Assembly: GCA_905331475.1 (NCBI GenBank) | Contig: CAJNYU010003320.1 | Location: 1 to 64,000 of the forward strand | Source: Rotaria socialis | Taxonomy: Eukaryota; Rotifera; Eurotatoria; Philodinida; Philodinidae | DNA: 64,000 bases | Reading direction: 5' to 3' | Part shown: in pieces, positions 63,639 to 64,000 of the stretch | Layout: every line of letters begins with the position of its first letter | Numbering within the stretch: the stretch's first letter is position 1 | The notes under the pieces: generated by a model | Seen by the model: only the letters and a program-made list of their open reading frames with translations | Told to the model about the DNA's origin: nothing | Database searches by the model: none | Made by a program: the position numbers and the translations under genes

Positions 63639-64000
63639 ATGCTGTTAACTATTTTACGATCATTAAAAGCTCATAAATATATCACTCGATATTCATCATC
63701 ATATATTCAAGGTCAAGCGCCACCTGATCGTACAGACGTACGAGAATATTTTTACTATATTGATTCTTTTGGACAGGTACAATTCATACGTTTTTGTTTA
63801 TTTTGACTTTGTATGAAATTTTGCATTATAGCTATTCTTAGATGATGTTCGCTTTAAAAATTTTACCTCATGTTACAAAGGTTTGTTTCATAATTTAATT
63901 CAATCGATCAAAGGAAATTCTTCTGATTTATATTTAGATCCTAAATTTCTACAATTCTTTTTTACTCGTGTTCGAGCTAATACATTTAGTGATCGTCCTT
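63639..64000 (+). CDS. UPF0598 protein (C8orf82-like), 3' end outside window
   Basis: Exons 63639-63776, 63832-63880 and 63938 onward join in phase; the last runs off the window. The translation has the UPF0598 signature: YIQGQAPPDRTDVREYFYYI, DSFGQLFLDDVRFKNFTSCY and KDPKFLQFFFTRVRANTF. The N-terminus is basic and Leu-rich (MLLTILRSLKAHKYITRYSS), as expected for a mitochondrial targeting peptide. The biochemical role of the family is not established. The start is the ATG just after an AG acceptor, with no upstream exon visible. Confidence 0.93.

Noticed and set aside
1-64000. tRNA, rRNA or CRISPR-like arrays
   Set aside because: I looked for tRNA-type GGTTCGAATCC arms, rRNA-like blocks and regularly spaced identical repeats and saw none that hold up; a dedicated RNA scan was not possible.

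Overview
The window looks like nuclear DNA of a metazoan, most likely a bdelloid rotifer. It is AT-rich, and its genes are cut into many short exons by GT..AG introns that are mostly 45-100 nt. The proteins are clear animal orthologues (Pax6, SIL1, ZUP1, ST7, CCDC180, myosin light chain, UPF0598). The secreted Cys-rich/NHL-propeller gene at the left end is of a kind I associate with bdelloids. The clade call is inference; the animal call is firm. Gene models were assembled by hand: exon ends were chosen at GT/AG sites and reading-frame phase was checked across every junction.

Layout. 1-4328: a minus-strand secreted Cys-rich/NHL protein with one in-frame TGA; its 2-kb intron holds a degenerate repeat island. 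4329-14700: gene-poor, with a non-autonomous hAT-like transposon (6157-7408, 8-bp target duplication) and a decayed NIDO-like gene (about 8990-10117). 15414-17888: Pax6. 19790-20915: a four-LIM protein. 21190-23836: SIL1. 24732-25856: myosin regulatory light chain. 26224-29629: an unrecognised disordered basic/Asp-Tyr-rich protein, meeting tail-to-tail (91 nt) a minus-strand membrane-anchored type-B carboxylesterase (32133-29721) that lacks its N-terminal exons next to an inverted-repeat element. 33787-44786: complete CCDC180 orthologue, 30 exons, minus strand. 45250-49099: unrecognised nuclear-looking poly-T/poly-Q/poly-H protein, divergent from CCDC180. 50993-54033: ZUP1 (ZUFSP) deubiquitinase, with one non-canonical exon junction. 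54175-59372: ST7, starting only 141 nt after ZUP1. 59827-62403: a cytochrome P450 with a degenerate I-helix. 63639-end: UPF0598 (C8orf82-like), cut by the window edge.

The genes do not form one pathway; this is ordinary mixed animal gene content (eye/neural development, ER folding, contractility, cilia/flagella-type coiled coil, ubiquitin signalling, oxidation). Several genes have a strong pyrimidine-AG acceptor just upstream of the start codon with no visible upstream exon, which fits spliced-leader trans-splicing as known in bdelloids. All three ambiguous bases (32905, 53346, 60925) sit inside repeats and probably mark assembly joins. I saw no convincing new multi-gene system. The most useful leads are the in-frame TGA in the NHL gene, the broken ZUP1 splice acceptor, the truncated esterase, the hAT-like element, and the two unrecognised long proteins.
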